This document shows positions 54,569 to 64,000 of a DNA stretch of 64,000 nt, piece after piece (within the stretch, counting starts at the first letter, position 1; each line of letters opens with the position of its first letter). The stretch comes from Chionoecetes opilio (Eukaryota > Arthropoda > Malacostraca > Decapoda > Majidae): the NCBI GenBank assembly GCA_016584305.1, contig JACEEZ010016486.1, positions 1 through 64,000 on the forward strand, written 5' to 3'. A program made the translations under genes and the position numbers. The notes under the pieces were generated by a model. That model ran no database searches and was not told the DNA's origin. It was given only the letters and a program-made list of their open reading frames with translations.

Positions 54569-55935
54569 GGTTAGGTTAGGTATACTTTGTGGTTAAGGTT
54601 AGGTTAGGTATACTTTGTGGTTAAGGTTAGGTTAGGTTAGGTATACTTTGTGGTTAAGGTTAGGTTAGGTTAGGTATACTTTGTGGTTAAGGTTAGGTTA
54701 GGTATACTTTGTGGTTAAGGTTAGGTTAGGTATACTTTGTGGTTAAGGTTAGGTTAAGTTAGGTATACTTTGTGGTTAAGGTTAGGTTAGGTATACTTTG
54801 TGGTTAAGGTTAGGTTAAGTTAGGTATACTTTGTGGTTAAGGTTAGGTTAGGTTTCATTAAAGCTTATAAGACCCTGACTAATTTTTCCCGGCCAAATTT
54901 TAGTGTTTTTTCTGAGGGATTTTTTTTCTTTTTTTTCTTCGAAAATTATGTTTTTGCGCAAAATACAACTATCTCGATTAGAAAAAGCAACTATTTTAGG
55001 CAAAGATATATATATATATATATATATTTTTTTTTTTCTTTTCTCTCGAAAACTATGGTTTTGCGCAAAATAAAACTAACTCCATTAGAAAAAGCACTGT
55101 TTTAGGCCAGAAAAACTAGTCAGTGTCTCTGAAAAAGACCGCGAAACTCTCCTCCATTATTACCGTTTCGTACATTGATTTTGAGTATTTTCGTAGGAAA
55201 TACTTTGGAACTCATCCTTCCGGCTTTGACTGAAATGAACTACCGCACTGTATTGTATGCTTATTGTACTTCACATCTGTAAAGGTTCCAGCGTGCGCTC
55301 AGCCTTGGTTAACCCACACGGCCGCTATGAAATATGAGGTGCCTCAAAAAATTCTAAGTCCAGTTAGGTTAGGTTAGGTTAGGTATACTTTGTGGTTAAG
55401 GTTAGGTATACTTGTGTGGTTAAGGTTAAGTTAGATATATACTTTATGGTTAAAGTTAGGTTAGGTTATACTTTGTGGTTAAGGTTTAGGTTAGGTTAGG
55501 TATACTTTGTGGTTAAGGTTAGGTTAGGTTAGGTTAGGTATACCTTGTGGTTAAGGTTAGGTTAGGTTAGGTGTTAGGTTAGGTTAGGTTAGTATACTTG
55601 TTGGTTAAGGTTAGGTTATACTTTGTGGTTAAGGTTAGGTTAGGTATACTTTGTGGTTAAGGTTAGGTTAGGTTAGGTATACTTTGTGGTTAAGTTAGGT
55701 TAGGTTAGGTTAGGTATACTTCGTGGTTAAGGTTAGGTATACTTTGTGGTTAAGGTTAGGTTAGGTTAGGTATATTTTGTGGTTAAGGTTAGGTTAGGTT
55801 AGGTATACTTTGTGGTTAGGTTAGATTAGGTTAGGTATACTTTGTGGTTAAGGTTAGGTTAGGTTAGGTTAGGTATACTTTGTGGTTAAGGTTAGGTTAG
55901 GTTAGGTATACTTTGTGGTTAAGGTTAGGTTAGGT
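54569..55935. repeat. TTAGG-containing satellite, unit about 28-34 bp
   Basis: Units of GGTTAGGTTAGGTATACTTT plus GTGGTTAA, with one to four GGTTA repeats each. Two blocks, 54569-54855 (about 9 units) and 55360-55935 (about 17 units). The pentamer TTAGG is the arthropod telomere repeat; here it is embedded in a longer unit. The intervening 54856-55358 is a dispersed repeat containing GTTTTGCGCAAAAT twice and a (TA)n/T run at 55008-55035. Confidence 0.92.
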
Positions 55936-56107
55936 TAGATTTTTACATATAGTGACTTTGATGATTTTTTGGGAGCCATAAAATCACTTATATTTGCTTC
56001 CCCCACCCAAAAACCCCGTATTCCCGCCAGTTCCCAGGCTTGTTGGCTAGAGGGAGAAGAAAAAAAAAAGATAGGGGTGAAGGACTTCTTCCAAAGTTTT
56101 ACCTTTT

Positions 56108-56260
56108 CGTACATACCTGGTGTCGTTTCGTAACTCTAGTAGTCAAGTTCAACTCTGAGCTGAGTGTACGAAACGACTATGGTTTCATATAGACTACGAC
56201 ACATTTTTGGTGTACGAAACAACTTGTGTACGAACTGACTGGACCCGACTATGGCCAGTG
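56108..56260. repeat. Cluster of TACGAAACGAC motifs in both orientations
   Basis: TTTCGTAC, GTCGTTTCGTA, GTACGAAACGACTA, GTACGAAACAACT and GTACGAACTGACT occur within 130 bp. Hairpin-forming; function unknown. Confidence 0.55.
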
Positions 56261-56316
56261 TAATAAATCGACAACTTGCGTCAGCCTTGATTTTGGCGCC
56301 GCCCGTACCTTTACCG

Positions 56317-56390
56317 AAGATAACACTTTAGTCGCCAGCTGCAATAATGTCGCCAGCGCTAAACATTACGAATTATAGCATCACTACTTT
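56317..56390. repeat. Copy of the GTCGCC repeat seen at 27257
   Basis: CCGAAGATAACACTTTAGTCGCCAGCTGCAATAATGTCGCCAGCGC and ATTACGAATTATAG match 27257-27330 over about 70 bp. Confidence 0.7.
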
Positions 56391-56399
56391 GCCCCGGAA

Positions 56400-57500
56400 A
56401 CACTTGTAATAACCCCAAGTCACACACACGGGCAATATAATCCAATATTTCTCTGTGGTAAATATTCCACCATTATTCCTCCCCAAACAAGCGGCCGCCT
56501 CCACCTGTCCTATTTCTTCCTCCATTATCTCCCTTATTTCCCTCTTGCCACCATTATCAACGCCATCAATGGATTCCCCGGGGCAGCAGTAGATGGGATT
56601 GGTGCACCATCCCTTATACCACCCCAATTGGAAAAAGCAGATTTCAGGATACAAAAACCGAAATTTAATTCTGTTTAAGAGGCAATTTTTGGGGGATTGT
56701 TTCTTGAGCTTGTTTAAAAACCCAAAAACCAAATTCCAAAAAAACCCCAAAGATAGAAAAAAATATGGGGCGTATTTTGTGACTAAAAATAAGGCTTTAA
56801 TTTTGTGCATCCCCCTTTGGAAGAAAAATTTTTTACTTTTTTAAAGCTCCGCCCACTTTTTTTTACTTTTTTGCGTGCCAAAAAACTAGTAGATCACTCC
56901 CCCCAGGGATTTTACTCTTTTCCTGTAAAATTTTACAGTCGGGGTGGGTGGTGGTTTCAAGACCGGGCCCAAATAAAATTCGCGCGCATGAGAAAATCTT
57001 TAAAAACTCCTCCCGTAAATTTTTTCTCTTTTCCTTTAATTCTCCCCAATTCAACTTTCCATTCTTTCGCACACATCCCAAGGATCTGTATTTATTAAGG
57101 GGTAGGTAAGGGTAGAAAGGAGTAAGTAGGTAAACTTTTAAACGGGTAAGAAGTCACAAATTTTAAAAAATTCTCCAGGGGAACGTCGGGAAAAATTTTT
57201 CCCCAAATCCCTCAAATTTTTTCCCAATGTTCCAAAAATCTTCGTTGATGTTTGCTGTTTGGGCCCCAAAAACTTTGTATTTTGCTATATTATAAAAAAA
57301 TTGCTTAAATAAAATTCTTTGGTGATATTCCAATTTGCAATAGAAATGTAAAAAATTTGGTAGATAGGGTTACATCCCCAAAAAAAAAACCCCTTTTAGA
57401 AAACCTTCGCGGGGCCGAATACGAACTTTTCATTGGAACTGATTCAGCTCCAACAGGGTGGGAAAGGTCCCTTTTGTAAAGGGTTCGCCCAGGGGCCCAA
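56400..57500. other. Stretch without recognised genes
   Basis: AT-rich, with long A/T/C/G runs. Open frames on both strands (e.g. 56373-56810 minus) have no recognisable content. Confidence 0.45.
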
Positions 57501-57504
57501 CCAC

Positions 57505-57905
57505 CAGAACCCCCCACCCCCCAGGCACCCACCCCCCAACCCCCCCCCCCACCCACCCCCCCCCACCACCACCCATCACACACCCACCCACCACACCCCC
57601 CCCCCCCACCCCCCCCATCCCCCTCCGCCCCCCCCCGCCCACCACCACCCACCCCCCCACACGCCCAACCCCCACCTTCCCCCACCCCACACTCACCACA
57701 CACCCACCCCCACACCCCACCCACAATCCCCCCCAAACGGGCCCTAAACCCATCCGCCCCCACCCCCCCACCCACCACCCGCCCATAAATACATCCGCCC
57801 CCCAAAAACACCCCCCCCCACCACAAAAACCCCTCACAATCCCCCCCCCACACCCCCCCCACCAAAACGCCCATCACCCATCCGCCACCACACACCCCCC
57901 CAAAA
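57505..57905. repeat. Extreme C/A tract (G-rich on minus)
   Basis: About 400 bp of CCCCCACCC-type sequence with few G or T. The minus strand has dozens of G runs of three or more, fit for G-quadruplexes. The apparent proline/histidine-rich (plus) and glycine-rich (minus) frames of 100-200 codons are compositional artefacts. Confidence 0.9.
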
Positions 57906-59335
57906 AATTTTAAGAGGGGTTTTTTAGGGGATTTTTTCCACACGGGGGGCCGGCAAAAAATTAAGGGTTGCTTTCGGGTAATTTGACCCCCTTTAATGAG
58001 GTTTCCCCTAGGGGTTTTTTAACATTTTAAAAGCAGCTTGCCCCCGAGGTCGAGAATCCCCAAAGTTGCCCCCAAAGGACGCAAAACAAAAAGTCTTCAT
58101 ATCTTTTTTCCCGCTAACTCTAGGGGATAAAATTTATTTCCCGGGTCCGCACACATCTTTGTCCCGACTAGTATTTCCCCCACCTCACAATCCCCTTTCC
58201 ATCAGTATAAAATTTTTTGGCTTTTTTTTCCTAGGGGCCCCTTGGGGAACAAAGGCATATCTCCCCTGGGGGATTACTAATCTTATTTTGTTTGGGCCTT
58301 TGATTTTCTGGGGGTTTTACCCCCCAAATAAAATTTTTCCCTTAGACTCAAAAATAATTTTCACCCCAAATGTTTAAACCCATGACTTAAAATTTTTACT
58401 TAATTTTGCCCCCCTTTCCCCGGAGATTTGAGCCGGGTCTTTTATTGTGGGATCTTGTAAAATCTTCCCTTTTATCTATAAAAGGGAAAAAGGGTTCCAG
58501 TCTTCCCAAAAATTAAATGGAGGAGAAAGGGAGCTTTTTATATTTATTTATGTCTTTCTAAGTATTAAAGGGTTCGGTTTTTTGATAGGGGGCCCTAAAT
58601 CTCCTTAAACTATGGTTTTTCAAAGCCCTTCCCAGCCCTATCTTTGCCCTTGAAAGAGATTTTTTTCCCCAAAGCCCAAGCCCTTACAATCCCAAATCAT
58701 TCTTTCTTGCCCCATTTTGCCAAGGAGCTCTAGGAGTAGAAAAGGTCCATGAGCTTTTCCCTTTTAACTCTAGAGATCTTTGTACTGATGGATGTTTTAA
58801 TATTTCTAACAATATGGGGAGGCTCCTACAAAGGGTTAGTACATTACACGGGAAAAAAAAAAAAAAAAAAAAGTTCTGGCAGGGAAATTTTTAAAAACAT
58901 TTTTTAGACTTTTTTTGGGGTGCTGAATTAAAATCTAAATTTTATATTTTCTCTATCAAAATTCACTTTTTTTTGGCGCTTAGGTATATTCCATTTTCAT
59001 GTTTCAAGAAAAATTTATCCTTCTATTGAGAAAGTGTGGGAAAAGGGGCCCGGGTTTTTGGGTTTTTATTTTTAATTCTTCCCCCAATAAACGGGAAAAA
59101 ATCTTCGTTTTTTTTTGAACAGGCATAAAAATTCCCCATTCTTTAGGTACGAAAGTAAAAAAACACTTTTAAACTTGCCCCGGCAATCGTCCGAAAGGTA
59201 GTTTTTTTATTATTGAATTTTCCCATTGAATTGAGTTATTTATTGTATTTCTCCTGTTGTTTTTTTTTGGTAAAACAATCCCTGGGGTGTAGATGGGGGT
59301 AAAAATTCCCAAGGGGAAACTCAGGTAGCTAAAAA
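57906..59335. other. Stretch without recognised genes
   Basis: Stretched homopolymers throughout, including a 22-bp A run near 58853-58872. No family was recognised on either strand. Confidence 0.45.
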
Positions 59336-59339
59336 CTCT

Positions 59340-61150
59340 TTTTCTTTTTTTTGTCCGCATTGGTGTTGCTGCCAAACCAAGGGCCTCCTCTAAACAGAAA
59401 AGGGGTTTCAAATGATCCAAATATTTTGCTACATCTGTGGAAGTTTTACTTTGAAGACCCCAGAGGCGAAAACATTCTGACTTTTTTTAAGCGTTTTTTT
59501 TGGGTACTTCAAAGTACCATTTGGGAACCCAAGCCCAAGCATTGGGCTCCTCACAAAGGGGTGAAAAACCCGGTGTTAAAGACTTTGAGATAATGGTCTC
59601 AAGGAAAAAAGGGCAAAACTTAATTTTGGGAAAGTGCCTAGGGTTTTTGGAGAAAACCAAAAATCATTTTAGATAAACTGCAAATTTCCCCTGCCTTGTA
59701 AATGAAAAAGGGTTTTTAATAAGAAAAAAGAAAATTTTCCCAAAAACCCAAGAAACCCCTTTCGGGCTATTCGCCCATTTACCCATATGAAGAAATCCCT
59801 TGTACCAATATTTACTGAGCTTAAAAAAAATGATGAAACAGTTTCTTGCTCACCTTCCCCCCACTGATGAAAAGACACTACAGATATTTTTTTAGCCCTC
59901 TGATGAAGATTGTAACAACGCAATTCTGTTTACCCCAGTCTGCTTTGAATGTTTTTTTTAGAGATCTTTAAACTACCAAAGAGTTGCTGAAATGTTTTCT
60001 TCAAGCTGCAAGAGAATCGAATGCCCGAAAACCCCCCCCAGGGTTTTTCATTTTAAACGTAACAGGGAAGCAGAAATTTCGTAAGCAGCATCTTTTCCCT
60101 TCAATGGCCAGCTTGTCTATTGTACTGATGTAAAAGGGTACTTCCCTTTTTTGGGCTGCTAGCTATTATTTAAAGGGGTTGGAGACTTTTTATTGACCGT
60201 TTTCCAAAAAATTTTTTAATGTTTCTGTTACACAATGGAATAAATATGGCTCTGTACCAAAAGGTCTTCTGTAAAACTTTAAGGGGAAAATATAAAACAT
60301 CAAGGGTTGTCCAGAAGGTTTTCAATATCATGGGTTTATGGGTTTAATTTGGGGTCGAATTTTAAAATGGTTTTAAATTTTTTTTAGGTTCCCCAAGGAG
60401 GGTACACCAAATTCCCCCGTTTTTTTGTGTTACTGGGACCGGGAGAGCTACAGCAAGCATTTTGGGGGAAAAAAGAATGGGCCCCGCGACGAAATTTGGC
60501 ATCTGCAAAAAGAATGTCTCAAAGTCCTCTAGTGGGTAGGAAAAGATTGTCCCTTTTCCCCCCTTTGCACTAAAACTTGGATTGGGTAACAGTTCGGCAA
60601 AGCTCTTGACACAGTGGAGAATGCTTTTAGCTATATATGCTTTAACTTTTCCCGGGCTTAGTGAAGAGAAGAAAAAAGGGTGGAATTTGATGGACCTCAA
60701 AATGAAAACTAAAGAGAGATCCAAAATTTTTTCACATCAATGAAAGGCCCGAAGAAAAAGCTTGGGAAAGCATTTTTTAATGGGGGTGAAAAATTTTTTA
60801 AAGGGGAAAAAAGAAAGCAACAACTATAAGAGATTGTGGGAAAAGCTACTAAAGAGCCTGCGAGATCTTGGATGTAGAATGATTTTCAGGTTCACTATTT
60901 TAAAAAACAGCCATTTTGGGCAAAGTTTTCCGGGGAACCTTTTGGGGGGGGGTTTTTGGGAAAAAGAGGGAAAAAGGGACGTTTTCATCAGGACATTAAA
61001 CAAAGGAAAAACGGTATCAAGGGCCCGGGGGGACTTTAAAATTGATTTCGGATTATTGGGGGGCTTGATGGAAAACAACCCCCGAACTGTACATCGAGAT
61101 CAGCCAAAAAAAAAATTTTACATAACTGCTTTCTTGCCATTGAAACTGTG
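59340..61150 (+). pseudogene. Broken member of a multicopy arthropod protein family
   Basis: Plus-strand blocks in changing frames follow the order of a protein I know as a frequent uncharacterised entry in arthropod genomes: IFCYICGSFTL.TP near 59425 (N-terminal CxxC), KHWAPHKGVK (59535-59570), HMKKSLVPIFTELKK (59785-59830), WRLFIDRF then LLHNGINMA (60180-60255), AFSYIC near 60625, 'KNFLKGKKESNNYKRLWEKL' and 'LLKSLRDLGCRM' (60790-60885), 'HFGQSFPGNL' (60912-60945), and TVHRDQPKKKF. The intact family has a CYICG start and a GERFHQD motif near its C-terminus; here that motif reads RDVFIRT after a frameshift. The family's function is unknown to me; its copy number suggests a transposon origin. 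Dense frameshifts, many in homopolymers. No ends were identified. Confidence 0.75.
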
Positions 61151-61159
61151 CACCATATA

Positions 61160-61795
61160 TATGTATTGTTTTTATTTTCTATTTCAATTTTTGTCACTAA
61201 AGTTTGGTTTTCTTGTACATGGAAATTCGGGATCTTTTTAATTCCTTGATTAAGAAAATCCAAAAGTATTAAATAAAAAAACACGTGTTTTTTTTTGAAA
61301 ACCCTTTGATTTAGGGTGAAAGAGCTTTTCATCAAAAAATTTAAAAATCTATATCGCGAAAAACCTGATTGATAAAACAAAAAATTTAGTTTTTATTCGA
61401 TCAGCACCCAAATTCAAATTGATTTTTTTTAAAACCTTTTGCCAGAAATATCGTGTGACCAGTGTTTTCGCTAAACAATCGCCGAGACACGAAACCCCCC
61501 GAAACCACAAAAACCCCCCGAACACTTTAATAAAGTTTTCGTTTTTTTTAATTTTTCTTTTCCCAAGGGGGGGCAAAAATACGCCTCATCCCAAGGTCAT
61601 TTTTAATAGCAAAAATTTAAACTGAAACCCCCAAAACCCGTACCATGCTTACCTTGGAAACTACTGCAGAAATACTTTAATAATCCTAAAAAACCCAAGG
61701 ATAAAAGGAAAAAAATCCCCAAAGGGCCTGAACAAATTCCAAAAATCTTTGAAAAAATTCCCAAAGGGGTTTACAACATTACACCATATTGTAAC
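61160..61795. other. Stretch without recognised genes
   Basis: AT-rich, homopolymer-laden; nothing recognised. Confidence 0.45.
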
Positions 61796-61800
61796 ACACC

Positions 61801-63112
61801 TAAGGCCTCTTTCCCTTTTCGCATTTCAAGCCTTCACGGGAAAAAAAGAAATTCAGGGGTTCCTTTGCGCACGAAAAACCTTTGGGGGGAGGCAAAGCCT
61901 AGTGAAGCAGCAAAACCCTTGAAATTTCTCTACTCACATTGAGAGGTGGGTACTTGGGTAAGTTTTCAGTTTTAAAAAACAAACCAAAGGGCGCCTTTGG
62001 GGCCCCATTTCTCTTTTCGTGAAGGGTTTTTTCCCCCCCTCCGATCGGAAGGGGGTTTTAGGCAGCATAAAAAAAGGGTCATGGGTGGGAGTCTATGCTT
62101 CCCGGGGGATCTTAAACTTGAATGATCCCTTTACATAAAAAGCTAGCTGAAATTTTTATCTCGTTATTTTTCTCCTTTGTTAAACTCTCTCTCTCGTTTT
62201 CTCTCTCTCGTTATCTCTCCTACCTCTCTCTCTCTCTTTTCTCTCTCGTGTTATCTCTCTCTCGTTATCTCTCTCTCTCGTTTTTCTCTCTCTTCTCCCC
62301 TCGTTTTTCTCCTTTTCTCTCTTTGTTATCTCTCTTTTCGTTTTTCTCCCCTCCCCTCTCTCTCCCCTCCCTCGTTTTTTTCCGCTCTCTCTCCCCTCGT
62401 TATCTCTCTCTCCTTTTCTCTCTCTCTCTCTCTCTCTTCCCCTTTTCGTTAAACTCTCTCCCCTCTCTCTCGTTATTTTTCTCCCTTTTCTCGTTATCTC
62501 TCCTTTGCTCGTTATCTCTCTCTCTCTTATCTCCTCTCTCTCGGGTTTCTCCTCTTTTCTCTCCCTTATCTCTCTCTTTTTATTTTCTCTTTTCTCTCTC
62601 TCCCCCTCTCTCCTCCCCTCTCTTTTCTCTCTCTCTTCCCTCTCTTCTCTCTTCTCTCTCTCCCCTCTCCTCTCTCTCTCTCTCTCTCTCGTTATCTCTC
62701 TCTCTCTCTTTTATCTCTCTCTCTCGTTATCTCTTTTCTTCTCGTTTTTTCTCTCTCTCTCGGTATCTCTCTCTCTCCTCTCTTTTCCCCTTTTCGCCCC
62801 CTCTCTCTTCCTCTCTCCTCTTCATCTCTCTCTCTCTCCTTCTCCCTCTCTCTCTTTTCTCTCTCTCTCCTCTCCCTCTCTCTCTCTCTCTCCCCTCCCC
62901 CTCTCTCTCTCTTCGTTATCTCTCTCTCTCGTTATCTCTCTCTCTCTCTCTCTTAATTGCCCCGCAAACTTTAGTTTTTTTGTAACAAAAAAAAGGGGGT
63001 TTTTTCGTTTTCCCTTTTTTTCAAAAGCGAATCCCAAACCCGAGCCCAGAACCCCAAACCCCGAGCTGAAAGCCGGTTCTGCCCAAATTTTTGGGGGCAA
63101 TGGGAAAAGGTC
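61801..63112. mobile_element. TC-bearing MITE, copy 3
   Basis: Begins TAAGGCCTCTTTCCCTTTTC and ends near AATGGGAAAAGGTCTA, with the internal blocks of copies 1 and 2 (TGCGCACGAAAA, CTCTACTCACATTGAGAGGT, GATCTTAAACTTGA) recognisable but worn. The TC tract is the longest of the three (62185-62955), with CGTTATC/CGTTTTTC punctuation. Long open frames across the tract are artefacts. Confidence 0.82.
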
Positions 63113-63114
63113 TA

Positions 63115-63560
63115 TACACACTAACAAAAACAAAATAAACCTTTACTACATAATAACTCAAAAAAATTTTTAAAGCCGGAAAAAAAAAAAATAAAATGAA
63201 AAATTGAAAACCAAAACCGAACCTCAAATCTTGCAAAATTTTAGTTTTTTTTTTTTCTAACCCTGCTCAAAATAAAAACCCTTTTTATATCTAGTTTAAA
63301 TTATAACTAAATATTAAACTAAACACTTAATTAGACTCAAATATATAATAAAAAGCCGGAAATAAATATAAATGAAAATTGAAAACCGAAACCGAACTCT
63401 CAAAACTTGCAAATGTATCAAAATACACCTTTATTTCTAGTAATTATAAGTAAACATAAAACTAAACACACTTAATAAGACTCAAATAATGAAAAAAAGC
63501 CATAAATAAGAAAAATAATTAATAAAAATATATATACAAAAATAGGACCGAAACCAAACT
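63115..63560. other. AT-rich spacer with a duplicated 110-bp unit
   Basis: AAAGCCGGAAA.AAA..AAATGAAAATTGAAAACC..AACCGAAC occurs at 63170-63225 and 63350-63405, and a weaker third copy near 63490-63560. No gene. Confidence 0.65.
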
Positions 63561-63574
63561 CGCAAATCTGCAAA

Positions 63575-64000
63575 CGTCTTACAGAGTCCGGCCTCTAGGT
63601 TGACATGGTGGTTGGAACACAAACACCTTCTTCCTCCAAACATGTTCGGGTTTCGTCCTCACCGGGGCACCCTGGATGCCCTGCTCCAGCTGGAGCACCA
63701 CATACAGGAAGGATTTACCCACAAACAATTCACACTAGTAGCCTTCCTTGACATCAAAGCAGCATTTGACACCTCCTCCCATAATGCCATAATTGTAAAA
63801 CTTGCCCGCCTAGGACTGCATGGCTTCCCTCTCCAATGGGTTAAATCCTTCCTGTCTTCCAGGTCCTTCTCTCTGGTGATCGGGAACACCCATTCCAGGT
63901 CTTACCCGGTCACCAGAGGCGTCCCACAGGGTTCTCCTCTCAGTCCTATCCTCTTCAACATCTTGCTTTCAGACTTTCCCTGCTCTCCATGCACACATGC
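63575..64000 (+). CDS. LINE reverse transcriptase, partial at window edge
   Basis: An uninterrupted plus frame runs to the end of the window: LTWWLEHKHLLPPNMFGFRP, RGTLDALLQLEHHIQ, then FLDIKAAFDTSSHNAI (motif A with the first catalytic aspartate, near 63750), FPLQWVKSFLSSRSFSLVIG and GVPQGSPLSPILFNILLSDF (motif B). This is the RT domain of a jockey-like non-LTR retrotransposon ORF2, which reverse-transcribes its RNA at the nicked target. The YADD box should lie just beyond the edge. No stop or frameshift occurs in 425 bp, in contrast to the other LINEs here, so this may be a younger copy; upstream of about 63575 it is truncated in AT-rich sequence. Confidence 0.9.

Larger units (their letters stand above)
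44682..56107. repeat. Inverted repeat pair of about 165 bp bounding 11.4 kb
   Basis: 44682-44850 (GGTAAATCTTTAGAAGAAGT, CCTTCACCCCTATCTTTTTC, AACAAGCCTGGGGAACTGGC, GGGAATACGGGGTTTTTGGG, TATATGTAAAAATCT) is repeated inverted at 55935-56107 with only a few differences. Inside the two arms lie satellite arrays, minisatellites, a LINE relic and a complete DNA transposon. The arms may be the ends of a large element or two copies of a short one. No target duplication is clear. Confidence 0.8.

Noticed and set aside
54569..55935. A telomere
   Set aside because: TTAGG runs are only one to four units long and are interrupted by a fixed spacer; the array lies internally with other elements on both sides.
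57305..57943. Glycine-rich (minus) and proline/histidine-rich (plus) frames of 100-212 codons
   Set aside because: Both are direct products of the C/A homopolymer-like tract; no recognisable domain and both strands are equally open.
58853..58880. A poly-A tail marking a processed retrogene
   Set aside because: No coding sequence or target duplication precedes it; the region is full of homopolymer runs.
62122..63173. Serine/leucine-rich frames of up to 287 codons
   Set aside because: Translation of a TC microsatellite inside the MITE; the same occurs at 13751-14034, 14137-14652 and 28367-28717.

Overview
The window looks like intergenic, repeat-dominated DNA from an arthropod, most likely a decapod crustacean. 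This is inferred from three things seen in the sequence: arrays built on the arthropod telomere-type unit TTAGG, LINE 3' ends with the ACATAAGA-rich tail that I associate with decapods, and tRNA-derived SINEs together with very long TC/GA, TA and C-rich tracts. Nothing prokaryotic or viral was recognised. I found no intact conventional host gene. The only host-like coding pieces are a short possible terminal exon (29530-29643), a frameshifted C2H2 zinc-finger array (43620-44656, minus) and two weak open stretches on the minus strand.

Layout. 1-1.37 kb is AT-rich filler. 1.37-7.03 kb holds a decayed DNA element whose minus strand carries a large broken gene with a cysteine-rich CXC-like tail. 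7.3-8.7 kb is a minus-strand LINE reverse transcriptase relic. 9.1-11.4 kb is a patchwork of minisatellites, a duplicated NotI-rich block and a MITE. 12.2-14.9 kb is a nest: a fold-back repeat pair, two SINEs and a TTAA-flanked element carrying a P2X7-like first exon. 15.8-26.4 kb is a stack of three CR1-like LINE copies, all on the minus strand; the third is split by a 2.0 kb hAT-like element that itself contains a 1.0 kb inverted-repeat element. 27-30.3 kb holds two MITEs, a SINE and a Harbinger-derived element with TTA duplications. 32-41.5 kb holds fold-back elements, tandem repeats and a recognisable Tigger/pogo transposase pseudogene. 43.6-56.1 kb is a zinc-finger relic followed by an 11.4 kb block bounded by about 165-bp inverted repeats; inside are two satellite families, a 21-bp minisatellite, a LINE ORF1 relic and a young 5.0 kb DNA transposon. 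57.5-57.9 kb is almost pure C/A. 59.3-61.2 kb is a broken member of a multicopy arthropod protein family. 61.8-63.1 kb is the third copy of a TC-bearing MITE, and the window ends inside a LINE reverse transcriptase (plus).

The most interesting system is the gene family found at both 2.3-6.5 kb and 50.4-52.6 kb. The second copy keeps what looks like the full acidic active-site set of an XPG/FEN-like nuclease (D378; HEEADT at 507-512; DTD at 536-538; GAD at 596-598, numbered from an open frame beginning at 50185) and ends in a CXC-like zinc-binding tail. Both copies sit between inverted repeats, and the second has 798-bp terminal inverted repeats and a matching TTA on each side. This fits an Academ-type DNA transposon. 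Its internal structure is odd: a near-complete element lacking its N-terminal middle part, with a fragment carrying such a part attached in opposite orientation.

Many reading frames break at homopolymer runs, and some blocks (2-7, 16-22, 57-62 kb) are visibly richer in stretched runs than their paralogues elsewhere in the window. Some apparent pseudogenisation may therefore be residual sequencing error.
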